Origin: Proteobacteria bacterium ST_bin14
GTDB taxonomy: Bacteria; Pseudomonadota; Alphaproteobacteria; Sphingomonadales; Sphingomonadaceae
Direction: 5' to 3'
Length of the DNA stretch: 64,000 nt
Assembly: GCA_002083655.1 (NCBI GenBank)
Contig: MSXR01000008.1
Location: 1 to 64,000 of the forward strand
Made by a program: the position numbers and the translations under genes. The number at the start of each line of letters is the position of its first letter. Position 1 is the first letter of the stretch. The notes under the pieces were generated by a model. It did no database searches. It saw only the letters and a program-made list of their open reading frames with translations, and had not been told where the DNA came from. This document shows, piece after piece, positions 26,075 to 34,642 of the stretch.

Positions 26075-26280
26075 TAAGCGTTGTTTGCCATCGGCGCTCC
26101 TCGCCCAAAATTCCCCGGCACCAGCATTTCGCGGTGCTGCCGCCGACCATGCGATCCGCGCACGCCCTTTCGAAAACCCAAAATCGGGTCGCCGCGCTGG
26201 CTGAACCGCGCTAGGGTCACTGCAATCCTGATCGCCGCCGTTCCGCGCGGCGACGGGCATGGGTGAGGGAATAGCGCTGC

Positions 26281-27474
26281 ATGAAACCATTAAGCGGCAT
26301 TCGCGTGCTTGATTTCGGGCGCTATATCGCCGGCCCTTATTGCGCGGCCTTGCTGGCCGATTACGGCGCAGATGTGATCCGCGTTGAACGCGTTGGCGGT
26401 AATGAAGACCGATTTCCCGTGCCCGTCGCTGAGGATGGCGCGGGGGCGGGCTTTTTGCAGATGAACCGTAATAAGCGATCACTGGCGCTGTCGCTGGGCA
26501 GTGCGCAGGGGCAGGCGATCGTCAAACGGCTGGTCGCCACGGCTGACATTGTGGTCGCCAATATGCCCGCAGACGCGCTCGCCAAGGCCGGGCTGGATCT
26601 GGCGTCGCTGCGCGCGATCAAACCCGATATCATTTTGGTGACAGCATCTGCCTTTGGTGAGGAGGGGCCGATGGCGGGCCGCGTCGGGTTCGACGCCGTC
26701 GGTCAGGCCATGTCCGGCGTGGTGCGGCTGACGGGAACGCCGGACCAGCCCTATCGCGCGCAAGTGAATTATGTCGATTTTGGCACCGCGCTGCACGGGG
26801 CGTTTGGGGCGATGGTCGCGCTGCGCGAACGCGACCGGACGGGGCAGGGCCAGCACGTTTCGGGATCGCTGCTCGGCACGGCCACGGCGATGGCGAATGC
26901 GCTCAGCATTGATCACGCGCTGAACGGGGTGGAACGGGTGCCGATGGGCAATCGCAGCTTTGGTTCTGGGCCCACCGATGTATTTGCGACCAGTGACGGC
27001 TGGATTATCACCCAGGTGGTGAGCAACCCCATTTTCGCGCGCTGGGCGCAGCTGGTCGGCGCGCCCGAACTGATCGATGATCCGCGTTATGCCGATGATA
27101 TGGCGCGGGGTGACAATGGCGTGGCGCTGAGCAAGCGCATGGCGGCGTGGTGTGCTGACCGAACGACGGCGGATGCGATCGAAACACTGGGTGCGGCGCG
27201 GATTCCGGCCGGGCCGGTGCTTGATCCGTCACAGGTGATGGCGCACCCCCAGGTGCAGGCATCCGGCTATGTCGAGCATGTCCGCTATCCGGGCACTTCC
27301 GCGCCCGCGCCAATCGTCGGTGCGCCAATCGCGTTGAGCGAGGCCCCGCGCGACCCGATGCAGCGCGCGCCGCAAGCGGGGGAGCATACAGCGGCGATTC
27401 TCGCCGAAATCGGTTTTACCGATGACGAGGTGGCCGCGATGGCGACCGCCGGCGTTATCCAGATCGCTGGTTGA
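26281..27474 (+). CDS. CaiB/BaiF family (class III) CoA-transferase
   Basis: This 397-residue protein has the family start LSGIRVLDFGRYIAGPYCAALLADYGADVI and MNRNKRSLAL. The probable catalytic aspartate is Asp166 in QVNYVDFGTALHG. Such enzymes move CoA between organic acids such as carnitine, formate or aromatic and bile acid derivatives; the substrate cannot be read from sequence. A GAGGG ribosome site precedes the ATG. It forms a pair with the thiolase-like gene and lies between fliA and the flagellin gene, with no visible link to motility. Confidence 0.85.
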   Translation: MKPLSGIRVLDFGRYIAGPYCAALLADYGADVIRVERVGGNEDRFPVPVAEDGAGAGFLQMNRNKRSLALSLGSAQGQAIVKRLVATADIVVANMPADALAKAGLDLASLRAIKPDIILVTASAFGEEGPMAGRVGFDAVGQAMSGVVRLTGTPDQPYRAQVNYVDFGTALHGAFGAMVALRERDRTGQGQHVSGSLLGTATAMANALSIDHALNGVERVPMGNRSFGSGPTDVFATSDGWIITQVVSNPIFARWAQLVGAPELIDDPRYADDMARGDNGVALSKRMAAWCADRTTADAIETLGAARIPAGPVLDPSQVMAHPQVQASGYVEHVRYPGTSAPAPIVGAPIALSEAPRDPMQRAPQAGEHTAAILAEIGFTDDEVAAMATAGVIQIAG

Positions 27475-27485
27475 GGAACGACGGC

Positions 27486-28985
27486 ATGGACCCCGCGCGC
27501 ATCCCCGTCATTATCGGTGTCGGCCAGATCAATGATCGCACCGACGACCCCTTTGCCGCGATGGACCCAATTGCGCTGATGATCGCTGCACTCCACGCGG
27601 CAGACCGTGACGGCGGCGGCGGCTGGTTAGCGGCGATTGATTCACTCAGCATTGTCGACCAGATTTCATTCCGCGATCTGAACCCGGTGGCGGGTGCGGT
27701 TGCCGCCGGGCTGGGCATCACGCCTGCCCATCTGTTTCAAACCGCCAAGCCGATGGGCGACAGCCCGGTAAGATTGCTGAACGAAGCGGCAAACCGGATC
27801 GGCGCGGGTGAATCGATGGTTGCCGCCGTGATCGGCGCGGAGGCGTTGCGGACCGCCGCCCGGCGCGCGGCGGCAACCGGCGGCGATGTCGATCATAACG
27901 CGATGCGGATTCGCCACCGGGGTGCTGCGCCGATTTATCGCCAGCTTTATGGGCTGACCGCGCCGGTGGATGTGTATCCGCTATACGAAAATGCCACACG
28001 GTGCGCGTGGGGGCAGACGCTGGATGAAGCACAGGCGGAAAGTGGTCTGCTGTGGTCGCAGTTTTCGCACGTGGCCGCAGATAACCCGAACGCATGGCTG
28101 CGCAGCCCGAAAAGCGTTGCGGAAATCGTCACGCCGTCTCCCGCCAATCGACGCATCGCCTTTCCCTATCCCAAGCTGATGGTCGCCAACAGCGCGGTCA
28201 ATCAGGGTGCGGGTTTCATCGTCACCAGCCTGGCACAGGCGCGCGCGCGGGGCGTGCCAGCGGATCGGATTATCTATATTGGCCACGGTGCCGCGGCGCA
28301 TGAAGACGAGGATGTGCTGGCGCGTGACAGTTATTCAGCCTCTGCGGGCATGCGGGTGTCGCTCGAACAGACATTGGCCGCCAACGCGCTGCGTATCGAC
28401 CAGATTGATCTGGTTGAGCTGTATTCGTGCTTTCCCTGCGTCCCCAAAATGGCGCGGCGGATTATTGGCTGGCCGGTGGACAAGCCTGCAAGCGTGGTCG
28501 GCGGGCTGACTTTTGGCGGCGGGCCGATTGGCAATTATATGAGCCATGCGGTTGCCGCGATGGTCGATCGGCTGCGCGCTGGCGACGGGCAAAACGGACT
28601 GTTGTTCGGCAATGGTGGCTTTGCGACCTATAATCACAGCATCATCCTGTCGCGCGCGCCGATACCGGGCGTGGCCTTCCCGCATGACATTGATTGCCAG
28701 GCGGCGGCGGATGCTTTGCGCGGGCCAAGGCCGCTGGTTGATGCGGATTATGCCGGGCCGGGCGTAATCGAAAGCTACACCGTTTTTTATGATCGTACTG
28801 GCGCACCCAGCGCGGGCGTTGTCGTGGCGCGTAACCCCGCAGGCAGCCGGTTTCTGGCGCGCGTGCCCGCGGTGGATATGGCGGGCATCGCATTGCTGTC
28901 GGGCGATCGGCTTGATCCGATCGGCAGCGCTGGCACCGGCACGCGCGCAGCAGACGGCTTGCTCGATTGGCACGCCAGCGACTGA
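27486..28985 (+). CDS. Acetyl-CoA acetyltransferase / thiolase-like protein
   Basis: This 499-residue thiolase-fold protein has IPVIIGVGQINDRT at the start, GAEALRTAARRAA in the first half, and DLVELYSCFPCVPKMARRI plus VVGGLTFGGGPIGNYMSHAV in the second half. The GGGPxGNxxSH-type loop matches SCP-x/thiolase-like proteins rather than degradative thiolases, and the nucleophilic cysteine of classic thiolases is not evident. Condensing or carrier activity is possible. It starts 11 bases after the CoA-transferase stop at an ATG preceded by GAGG, so the pair is probably one operon. Confidence 0.75.
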   Translation: MDPARIPVIIGVGQINDRTDDPFAAMDPIALMIAALHAADRDGGGGWLAAIDSLSIVDQISFRDLNPVAGAVAAGLGITPAHLFQTAKPMGDSPVRLLNEAANRIGAGESMVAAVIGAEALRTAARRAAATGGDVDHNAMRIRHRGAAPIYRQLYGLTAPVDVYPLYENATRCAWGQTLDEAQAESGLLWSQFSHVAADNPNAWLRSPKSVAEIVTPSPANRRIAFPYPKLMVANSAVNQGAGFIVTSLAQARARGVPADRIIYIGHGAAAHEDEDVLARDSYSASAGMRVSLEQTLAANALRIDQIDLVELYSCFPCVPKMARRIIGWPVDKPASVVGGLTFGGGPIGNYMSHAVAAMVDRLRAGDGQNGLLFGNGGFATYNHSIILSRAPIPGVAFPHDIDCQAAADALRGPRPLVDADYAGPGVIESYTVFYDRTGAPSAGVVVARNPAGSRFLARVPAVDMAGIALLSGDRLDPIGSAGTGTRAADGLLDWHASD

Positions 28986-29005
28986 GGTCTGGCCAATAAT
29001 CAAGA

Positions 29006-29034
29006 AACCCCGGTGGCACGGGGCCACCGGGGTT
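29006..29034. terminator. Strong bidirectional hairpin between thiolase-like gene and flagellin gene
   Basis: Perfect 12-bp arms (AACCCCGGTGGC and its complement) enclose a 5-base loop. It lies 20 bases beyond the thiolase-like stop and between convergent genes, so it can end both transcripts. Confidence 0.8.
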
Positions 29035-29071
29035 CCTTGTCCGCACTCCTTTGGAAGCAAGGAGGGCCGGG

Positions 29072-29110
29072 CGGCTCCGACACCCTTGAAGGGGGGCGGT
29101 GCCGGAGCCG
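29072..29110 (-). terminator. Flagellin gene hairpin
   Basis: CGGCTCCGACACC (29072-29084) pairs with GGTGCCGGAGCCG (29098-29110) except at one position, about 10 bases past the flagellin stop. It is likely to be the flagellin transcript terminator or a 3' stabilising stem. Confidence 0.55.
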
Positions 29111-29119
29111 ATCCTTTGC

Positions 29120-29929
29120 TTAGCGGAGCAGCTGGAGCACGCCCTGCTGCGACTGGTTCGCCTGGCTGATCAGCGCGGTCGACGCCTGGCTGAGGATCTG
29201 TGCACGGGCCAGTTCGGTCGTTTCGGTCGAGAAGTCGACGTCTTCGATGCGGCTGCGTGCGTCCGTCAGGTTAGCAACGCTGTTGGTCAGGTTGTTGACG
29301 ACCGAGCTCAGACGGCTCTGGCCGGCACCCAGCGTTGCCCGCGTGGTGTTAACCGCGATCAGCGCGGCGTCCAGGTCGGTCAGCGCGGTGTTGGCGCCGG
29401 TCGCGGTCGAAATGTCCGATGCAATTGCGTCGGTCAGATCGAGACCACCAACGTCGAGCGTCACGGTGTCGCCGTTCAGCGAGCCGGTCTGAATGTTGAC
29501 CGTTGCTGCCGTGGTACCAACCAACGCAACGCCGTTGAAGTTGGTGTTTGCCTGAATGTCGGTCAACTGCGCCGTCAGCTGCGTGACTTCGGCCTGCAGG
29601 TTCGTGCGATCGTCGTCCGAATAGGTGCCCGAAGCCGACTGAACGGCAACTTCGCGCAGACGCTGCAGAATGTTGGTCACTTCGCCCAGCGCGCCGTCAG
29701 CGGTCTGCGACAGGGCGATACCGTCGTTTGCGTTGCGGATTGCCTGGTTCGTACCGCGGATCTGCGACGTGAACGAGGATGCAATGGCGAGGCCGGCGGC
29801 GTCGTCCTTTGCGGAATTGATGCGCTTGCCGGTCGACAGGCGTTCAATGCTGTTGGTCAGCGCCGTGCTGGCGCGGTTGTTTGCGTTGCTGGCTTTCAGC
29901 GCGGCGACGTTGGTTCCAATAACAGTCAT
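29120..29929 (-). CDS. fliC: Flagellin
   Basis: This 269-residue flagellin has the conserved N-terminal D0/D1 part (VIGTNVAALKASNANNRAST, IERLSTGKRINSAKDDAAGL, IRNANDGIALSQTADGAL) and the C-terminal SRIEDVDFSTETTELARAQIL with LSQASTALISQANQSQQGVL. The middle is short, so the filament subunit lacks large surface domains. GGAGATACGACC precedes the ATG, the same leader as at flgE. It is the only flagellin gene in the window and diverges from flbD. Confidence 0.97.
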   Translation of the reverse strand: MTVIGTNVAALKASNANNRASTALTNSIERLSTGKRINSAKDDAAGLAIASSFTSQIRGTNQAIRNANDGIALSQTADGALGEVTNILQRLREVAVQSASGTYSDDDRTNLQAEVTQLTAQLTDIQANTNFNGVALVGTTAATVNIQTGSLNGDTVTLDVGGLDLTDAIASDISTATGANTALTDLDAALIAVNTTRATLGAGQSRLSSVVNNLTNSVANLTDARSRIEDVDFSTETTELARAQILSQASTALISQANQSQQGVLQLLR

Positions 29930-29996
29930 GGTCGTATCTCCATTTGCCTGACGCTCTTTGTCGCCCCCCATCGGAAGAGCCGAGCCGTCAAATGGG

Positions 29997-30023
29997 TAAA
30001 CGACCGCTGCGAACAGACATTAA
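29997..30023 (-). promoter_or_regulatory. FliA-type promoter of the flagellin gene
   Basis: On the minus strand TTAATGTC, 11 bases, then GTCGTTTA. The -10 matches that of flgM in seven of eight positions with identical spacing. The -35 is weaker than at flgM and fliD. The flagellin ATG is 67 bases downstream of the -10. No sigma-54 core was found in this region. Confidence 0.5.
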
Positions 30024-30067
30024 GCAGAATCGCAAACCATCTCTGCAGGGCAACGGAAATCGCGCTG

Positions 30068-30178
30068 TTGCCCGGTAGTTGTCCGGTAACTGCCGGGGCG
30101 GGATTTTGCCGGGCGGCACGGCAATCTGCCGCTTAGCGTGGTGTGGCGCCTGCCCGGCAAACCGGAAAATAATTGCCG
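30068..30178. promoter_or_regulatory. Cluster of TTGCCG/CGGCAA boxes in the fliC-flbD gap
   Basis: The 320-base intergenic gap holds many copies of the hexamer: TTGCCCGG (30068), CTGCCGG (30090), TTGCCG-GG-CGGCAC (30106-30119), CGGCAA (30119-30124), CTGCCG (30126-30131), CCGGCAA (30154-30160) and TTGCCG (30173-30178). The pair at 30106 has the same 2-base spacing as one upstream of flgA. Probably binding sites for FlbD itself, allowing autoregulation. Confidence 0.5.
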
Positions 30179-30192
30179 CAGCCCGGCCATGG

Positions 30193-30207
30193 TTAACGGT
30201 TGATTTA
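30193..30207 (+). promoter_or_regulatory. CtrA-like box upstream of flbD
   Basis: TTAA-CGGTTGA-TTTA matches the CtrA consensus TTAA-N7-TTAA in seven of eight fixed bases and ends 42 bases before the flbD ATG. No other site this good was seen in the intergenic regions of the window. It would place flbD and the fli operon under cell-cycle control. Confidence 0.55.
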
Positions 30208-30249
30208 CCCTATTTGCCGCATGTCATCCCTACACAAAGGGAAAAACCA

Positions 30250-31545
30250 ATGCGGTCCATCTATCCGTCTGCTGCCGTTCTCCGCCAACGCTATGCGCTG
30301 CTTTCGTCTTTGCGGGCGCAAGGGTTTGCGATTGGTTCGGTTGATGGGGGCAAACCCCAGCCGGGCGACATGTTTTTGATCGCGGAGGGCGAAGTGCCCC
30401 AGTCCCCGGCGCGCACCGTGATTATTGGTGACGAAGGCCGTTATGTTATACCGGGGCGGGACGGCAGCCCGGCACGGCTTGCCTATACAGGTGATGATGC
30501 TGCAATCGGCGACGGCTTTGCCCGCGCCATGCTCGCGGGCGCTGATACGCCTACTGCCGCCGATCCTGAAAGCCTGGCGCTCTATGCGCTGGCCGAACGC
30601 GTTGCCGCTGCAGACATCACCGTTCTGATCAACGGCCCCACCGGCACCGGCAAGGAAGTGCTGGCGCGCGCCATCCATATGGGATCAACCCGCAAGGACG
30701 GCCCCTTCATCGCGATTAATTGCGCGGCCCTGCCTGAAACGATGCTCGAAGCACTGTTGTTCGGCCATCAAAAGGGATCATTCACCGGCGCATCGTCCGG
30801 CGGTGAGGGGTTTTTCCGCGCGGCCAATGGCGGCACGCTGCTGCTCGACGAAATTGCCGAAATGCCGATGCAGTTGCAGGCCAAGCTGCTGCGCGCCTTG
30901 CAGGAACGTGAAGTCGTGCCGCTGGGCGCATCAGTGCCAGAGCCGATTGACGTGCGCGTCATCGCCTGCGCCAACCGCGATTTGCAGACGGAAGTGGCAC
31001 AAGGTCGGTTCCGGGCCGATCTTTACTACCGGCTCAGCGTTTTTCCGCTGTCGACCAAGCCACTCGCCGAACGCCGTCAGGATATTCCGGCGCTGACGGC
31101 GACGATGGTGCTGCGCCATGCGGTTGGCCGCGCGACGATCCCCTTTCCTGATGCATCTGCCATGGACGTGCTGGTGCAGCATGACTGGCCCGGCAATGTT
31201 CGCGAGCTGGAAAATGTGGTGCAGCGCGCACTGCTGTTCGCGGCGGGCGACACAATCAATGCGTCGCATATTCTGTTTGATCGCCCGGCGGCGACCCCGA
31301 CCGCGCCGGTGGTTGGTGCCGCCCAGGACAGCGTCCCTGCAACGCTGGGTAATATTGTCCAGATGTCAGAATTCCAGGCGATCCGCGAAACGTTGGCCGC
31401 TTGCGGTGGCAGCCGGATTGAAACCGCGCGGCGGCTGGGCATTTCAGAGCGCACGCTGCGCTATCGGCTCGCCAAGGCGCGCGAGCAGGGCGAGCAAATC
31501 GCCCCGGCCTATTCCAGCAACTTTAGCAAGGTGGCTTCAGCATGA
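30250..31545 (+). CDS. flbD: Sigma-54-dependent flagellar activator, FlbD type
   Basis: This 431-residue enhancer-binding protein has an N-terminal part of about 110 residues without recognisable receiver aspartates, then an AAA+ domain with Walker A GPTGTGKE (129-136), the sigma-54 contact loop GSFTGA (176-181), Walker B LLLDE (197-201) and RFRADLYYRL. The C-terminal Fis-type helix-turn-helix is SRIETARRLGISERTLRYRL. GSFTGA instead of GAFTGA is a tolerated variant. The ATG follows AAGGG. It overlaps fliE and likely drives the sigma-54 promoters here. Confidence 0.9.
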   Translation: MRSIYPSAAVLRQRYALLSSLRAQGFAIGSVDGGKPQPGDMFLIAEGEVPQSPARTVIIGDEGRYVIPGRDGSPARLAYTGDDAAIGDGFARAMLAGADTPTAADPESLALYALAERVAAADITVLINGPTGTGKEVLARAIHMGSTRKDGPFIAINCAALPETMLEALLFGHQKGSFTGASSGGEGFFRAANGGTLLLDEIAEMPMQLQAKLLRALQEREVVPLGASVPEPIDVRVIACANRDLQTEVAQGRFRADLYYRLSVFPLSTKPLAERRQDIPALTATMVLRHAVGRATIPFPDASAMDVLVQHDWPGNVRELENVVQRALLFAAGDTINASHILFDRPAATPTAPVVGAAQDSVPATLGNIVQMSEFQAIRETLAACGGSRIETARRLGISERTLRYRLAKAREQGEQIAPAYSSNFSKVASA

Positions 31546-31916
31546 GTGGCATTGGTGGAGTCGGCGGCCCGATGGGGGTCGACCGCGTGCTCGCACTTCG
31601 CGCGCAAATTCTGGAAAAGAACCAGGCGCTGCAGCGCGCCGGGGCCAGTGCTGGCGCTGCGCCCGCCAACGTTTCGAACGGGGTTTCGAACGATAAGGGC
31701 AGCTTTGCCTCGACGATGCAGGAAGTGCTGAACGGCGTAAACGCCGCGCAGGCCAAGGCGGGTGACATCAGCGCCGCCTATGAGCGCGGTGAGAATGTCG
31801 ACATCGCCAAGGTGATGCTGGCGCGCCAGGCAGCGTCAATCGGTTTCGAAGCGACGCTGCAAGTCAGAAATAAACTTTTGTCCGCTTACAAGGACATCAT
31901 GAGCATGCCGGTATAA
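31542..31916 (+). CDS. fliE: Flagellar hook-basal body complex protein FliE
   Basis: FliE links the MS ring to the rod. The 124-residue protein has a flexible N-terminus and the conserved C-terminal helices SFASTMQEVLNGVNAAQAKA and NVDIAKVMLARQAASIGFEATLQVRNKLLSAYKDIMSMPV. It overlaps flbD by four bases and precedes fliF by three, opening the basal-body operon. Confidence 0.94.
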   Translation: MSGIGGVGGPMGVDRVLALRAQILEKNQALQRAGASAGAAPANVSNGVSNDKGSFASTMQEVLNGVNAAQAKAGDISAAYERGENVDIAKVMLARQAASIGFEATLQVRNKLLSAYKDIMSMPV

Positions 31917-31919
31917 TCG

Positions 31920-33635
31920 ATGAGCAACCAACTCACCCCCACCACGCCCGTTTTGCCGGAGCGTTTCGCCAACCCGGTCCGCCAGATCGGATCAATGCTG
32001 CAACAGCCTGCGGTGCGCCGCAGCCTGCCGATGATCCTGCTCGTCAGCTTGATCGCGGCGGCGGCAATTGCCTGGATGACGCTGGCATCGCCGCAGCAGA
32101 AAACGCTGTTTTCGGGCTTGCCTGACGCTGACAAAGGCGCGGTGCAGGCGGCATTGCAAGCGGCCAACATAAGCTCGAAAATCGATGAGGGCAGCGGCGC
32201 GCTGACCGTCAACGAGGATGATTATTCGCGCGCCCGCATTTTGCTGGCCGGGCAGGGCCTGCCCAAGGCAGCGCCGGGCGGTTACCAGATTCTCGACAAT
32301 TTGCCGATGGGGGTTTCCCGCGCGGTGGAAGGTGAGCGGTTGCGCCAGGCGCGAGAGACCGAATTGGCGCGGTCGATTCAGGAAATTGACGCGGTCGCCG
32401 AAGCGCGCGTCCACTTGGCCATGCCCGAAACCAGCGTGTTCGTGCGCGACAATGCAGCACCCTCTGCGTCCGTCATCCTGAAGCTACAACCGGGCCGCAG
32501 CCTGGCCGAAGCGCAAGTGAGCTCGATCATCAATCTCGTCGCCTCGTCGGTGCCGGGGTTAAAGACCGATGCCGTCACCGTGGTCGATCAGATGGGGGCA
32601 TTGCTCACCCATGTGCAGGGCCAGGATTCGACAACGCTTGCTGGCGACGCCCGGATCGATTTTCAGCGCCGGATTGAAGATAAATACCGTGCGCAATTAA
32701 CGCAGTTGCTGACGCCATTGGTGGGGCCGGGGAATTTCTCGGCTGAAATCCAGGCCGATGTCGATCTGGATGAAACCCAGGCAACGCGCGAAAGCTATGA
32801 CAAGCAGGGCGCACTGCGTGCTGAACAGGGCAATTGGACCGGCACGGGGGCAGCGGCTGGGCCGTCGGCGCCCGGCGGTATTCCCGGTGCATTGTCAAAC
32901 ACTGCGCCCCCTCCGAGCACGGTAACCGCGCAAAGCCAGACACCTGCGGCCGGGGCCACCCCTGCACCTGGTGCCACGCCTGCGCCTGGTGCCGCTGCTG
33001 CCGCGGCGACGCCGCCCAAGGCCGCTGAAAACTATTCGCGCGCCTATGATCTGGGCAAGGAAATCTCCGTCACGCGGGCCATGCCAGGCACAGTGAAGCG
33101 GCTTTCTGTTGCGGTGCTGCTGCGCGATCCTGAAAAGGGCAAGCCGCGCAGCCCGGTAGAAATCCAGCAGATCACCGATCTGGTGCGCGCCGCGGTTGGC
33201 TATGATGCCGCACGCAATGATCAGGTGACGGTCATCGCGCGCAAATTTGCCCCTGCCGCCGTGCTTGAAGACACTACACCATGGTATGATGCCGGCTGGC
33301 TGCCGATCGTTGCGCGCAACGTGACGGCCATATTGATTGCGATCATGGTGCTGATGCTGGGTATCCGCCCGCTATCAAAGGCTGTCCTGAAAAAGCGCGA
33401 TGAAGCGCCCGCGCCGCGCCTTGCGGCAGGCACCGCCTTTTCCTCTGTCGGTCAGCCATCGGGCGGTGGCGCGCCACAGACGCGGGACGGCGTGCCGATC
33501 CCGGTGAGCATTGAGATGATCGATAATGCCCGGAATTTTGACGACCGGATTGGCATGGTGCGCGGCTTTACCCGCGACAACCCGTCACGGGCGGCGCTTG
33601 CGGTGCGTGACATGATCAAGGCGGATGCGAGCTGA
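31920..33635 (+). CDS. fliF: Flagellar MS-ring protein FliF
   Basis: This 571-residue MS-ring protein has a first membrane helix near residues 38-55 (RRSLPMILLVSLIAAAAIAW). Ring-building motifs include LPDADKGAVQAALQ and the YscJ-like region around LARSIQEIDAVAEARVHLAMP. An alanine/proline-rich loop carries the repeat ATPAPG, and a second membrane helix NVTAILIAIMVLMLGIRPLS follows. The C-terminal tail binds FliG. Its stop shares one base with the fliG start. Confidence 0.95.
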   Translation: MSNQLTPTTPVLPERFANPVRQIGSMLQQPAVRRSLPMILLVSLIAAAAIAWMTLASPQQKTLFSGLPDADKGAVQAALQAANISSKIDEGSGALTVNEDDYSRARILLAGQGLPKAAPGGYQILDNLPMGVSRAVEGERLRQARETELARSIQEIDAVAEARVHLAMPETSVFVRDNAAPSASVILKLQPGRSLAEAQVSSIINLVASSVPGLKTDAVTVVDQMGALLTHVQGQDSTTLAGDARIDFQRRIEDKYRAQLTQLLTPLVGPGNFSAEIQADVDLDETQATRESYDKQGALRAEQGNWTGTGAAAGPSAPGGIPGALSNTAPPPSTVTAQSQTPAAGATPAPGATPAPGAAAAAATPPKAAENYSRAYDLGKEISVTRAMPGTVKRLSVAVLLRDPEKGKPRSPVEIQQITDLVRAAVGYDAARNDQVTVIARKFAPAAVLEDTTPWYDAGWLPIVARNVTAILIAIMVLMLGIRPLSKAVLKKRDEAPAPRLAAGTAFSSVGQPSGGGAPQTRDGVPIPVSIEMIDNARNFDDRIGMVRGFTRDNPSRAALAVRDMIKADAS

Positions 33636-34642
33636 TGGAACAGCCAACCAAAAGCTATACAGGCGTTGAACGCGCAGCTGTGCTGATGATGCTGGTGGGC
33701 GACGACGAAGCCGCCGCCATCCTGCAAAAGCTTGACCCGGAAGAAGTGCGCCAGCTTGGCAAGGCGATGTTTGCTGTCGCCGATGTCAGCGAGATTGAAG
33801 TGGCAACCGTGCTCGACGATTTTGTCGGCAAGGCACGGGCGCGCACCGGCGTGGGTTTTGATCCCCGCCCGCGCATTGAATCGATGATGAACCGCGCGCT
33901 TGGCCAGGAAAAGGCTGATAGCGTGCTGGCGCGCATCACCCCGCCTGCCGATGCCTGCCAGATTGATTTACTCGATTGGCTGGATGCAAGCGAGATCGCC
34001 GGGCTGATCGAAAAGGAACATCCGCAAATTGCAGCGGTGCTGATCGCCAATCTGGATCCCGGCATCGGGGCGCAGGTGCTGGAACTCCTGCCTGATTCGG
34101 TGCAGCCCGATGTGCTCCACCGCATCGCGCGGCTGGGCCCCATCACCCCGGAAGCGGTGGAAACACTGAAGTCGATGCTGTCGGGCCGGATCGGTGCCAG
34201 CCAGCAATCAACTGGCGTCACGCTGGGCGGTACGCGCGAGGCGGCGAAAATCATGTCAAGCGCGCGCAAGACGACTGAGGCGCGGGTGATGCCCAAATTG
34301 TTCAAGATCGACCGCGAAACCGCCAAGGCCATCGAAGAAGCAATGTTCGTCTTTGATAATCTGCTGGAGCTGGACGACAAGAATTTGGGCACACTGATCC
34401 GCAATGTCGATGGCGACATCTTGATCCGCGCACTGAAGGGTGTCGACGAATCGATGCGCGGCCGGTTCCTGGGTTGCATGTCGAGCCGGGCAGCAGACGG
34501 TATCCGCGACGAGCTCGAATCGCGCGGGCCGATGCGCCTGTCCGAAGTGCTCGAAGCGCAAAAGGCGATCATCCAGATCGCGCGCAGCCTGTCGAAGGAC
34601 GGTACGATTCAGATGGGTGGGGGCGACGACGATTATGTCTAG
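33635..34642 (+). CDS. fliG: Flagellar motor switch protein FliG
   Basis: FliG transmits torque from the stators. The 335-residue protein shows the N-terminal ERAAVLMMLVGDDEAAAILQKLDPEEV, the middle EHPQ motif (EKEHPQIAAVLIANL) and a C-terminal torque helix region with MFVFDNLLELDDKNLGTLIR. It ends with acidic GGGDDDYV. It overlaps fliH by eight bases. Both MotA proteins in the window would need to contact it. Confidence 0.96.
   Translation: MEQPTKSYTGVERAAVLMMLVGDDEAAAILQKLDPEEVRQLGKAMFAVADVSEIEVATVLDDFVGKARARTGVGFDPRPRIESMMNRALGQEKADSVLARITPPADACQIDLLDWLDASEIAGLIEKEHPQIAAVLIANLDPGIGAQVLELLPDSVQPDVLHRIARLGPITPEAVETLKSMLSGRIGASQQSTGVTLGGTREAAKIMSSARKTTEARVMPKLFKIDRETAKAIEEAMFVFDNLLELDDKNLGTLIRNVDGDILIRALKGVDESMRGRFLGCMSSRAADGIRDELESRGPMRLSEVLEAQKAIIQIARSLSKDGTIQMGGGDDDYV

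Noticed and set aside
29006..29110. The two hairpins after the flagellin gene as a CRISPR or REP cluster
   Set aside because: The stems are unrelated to each other and there is no repeat-spacer pattern; terminators explain them.
29966..29995. Second FliA-like -10 (TTCCGATG on the minus strand) nearer the flagellin gene
   Set aside because: No TAAA-type -35 at 15-base spacing; the element at 29997-30023 matches flgM and fliD much better.
30144..30159. Possible sigma-54 promoter (TGGCGC-N5-CGGCA) in the fliC-flbD gap
   Set aside because: Spacing fits, but the -12 box lacks TT, and the bases are explained as part of the CGGCAA array.
34440..34634. Longer FliH start
   Set aside because: Upstream residues are an out-of-frame shadow of fliG, cysteine/arginine-rich and unlike FliH.
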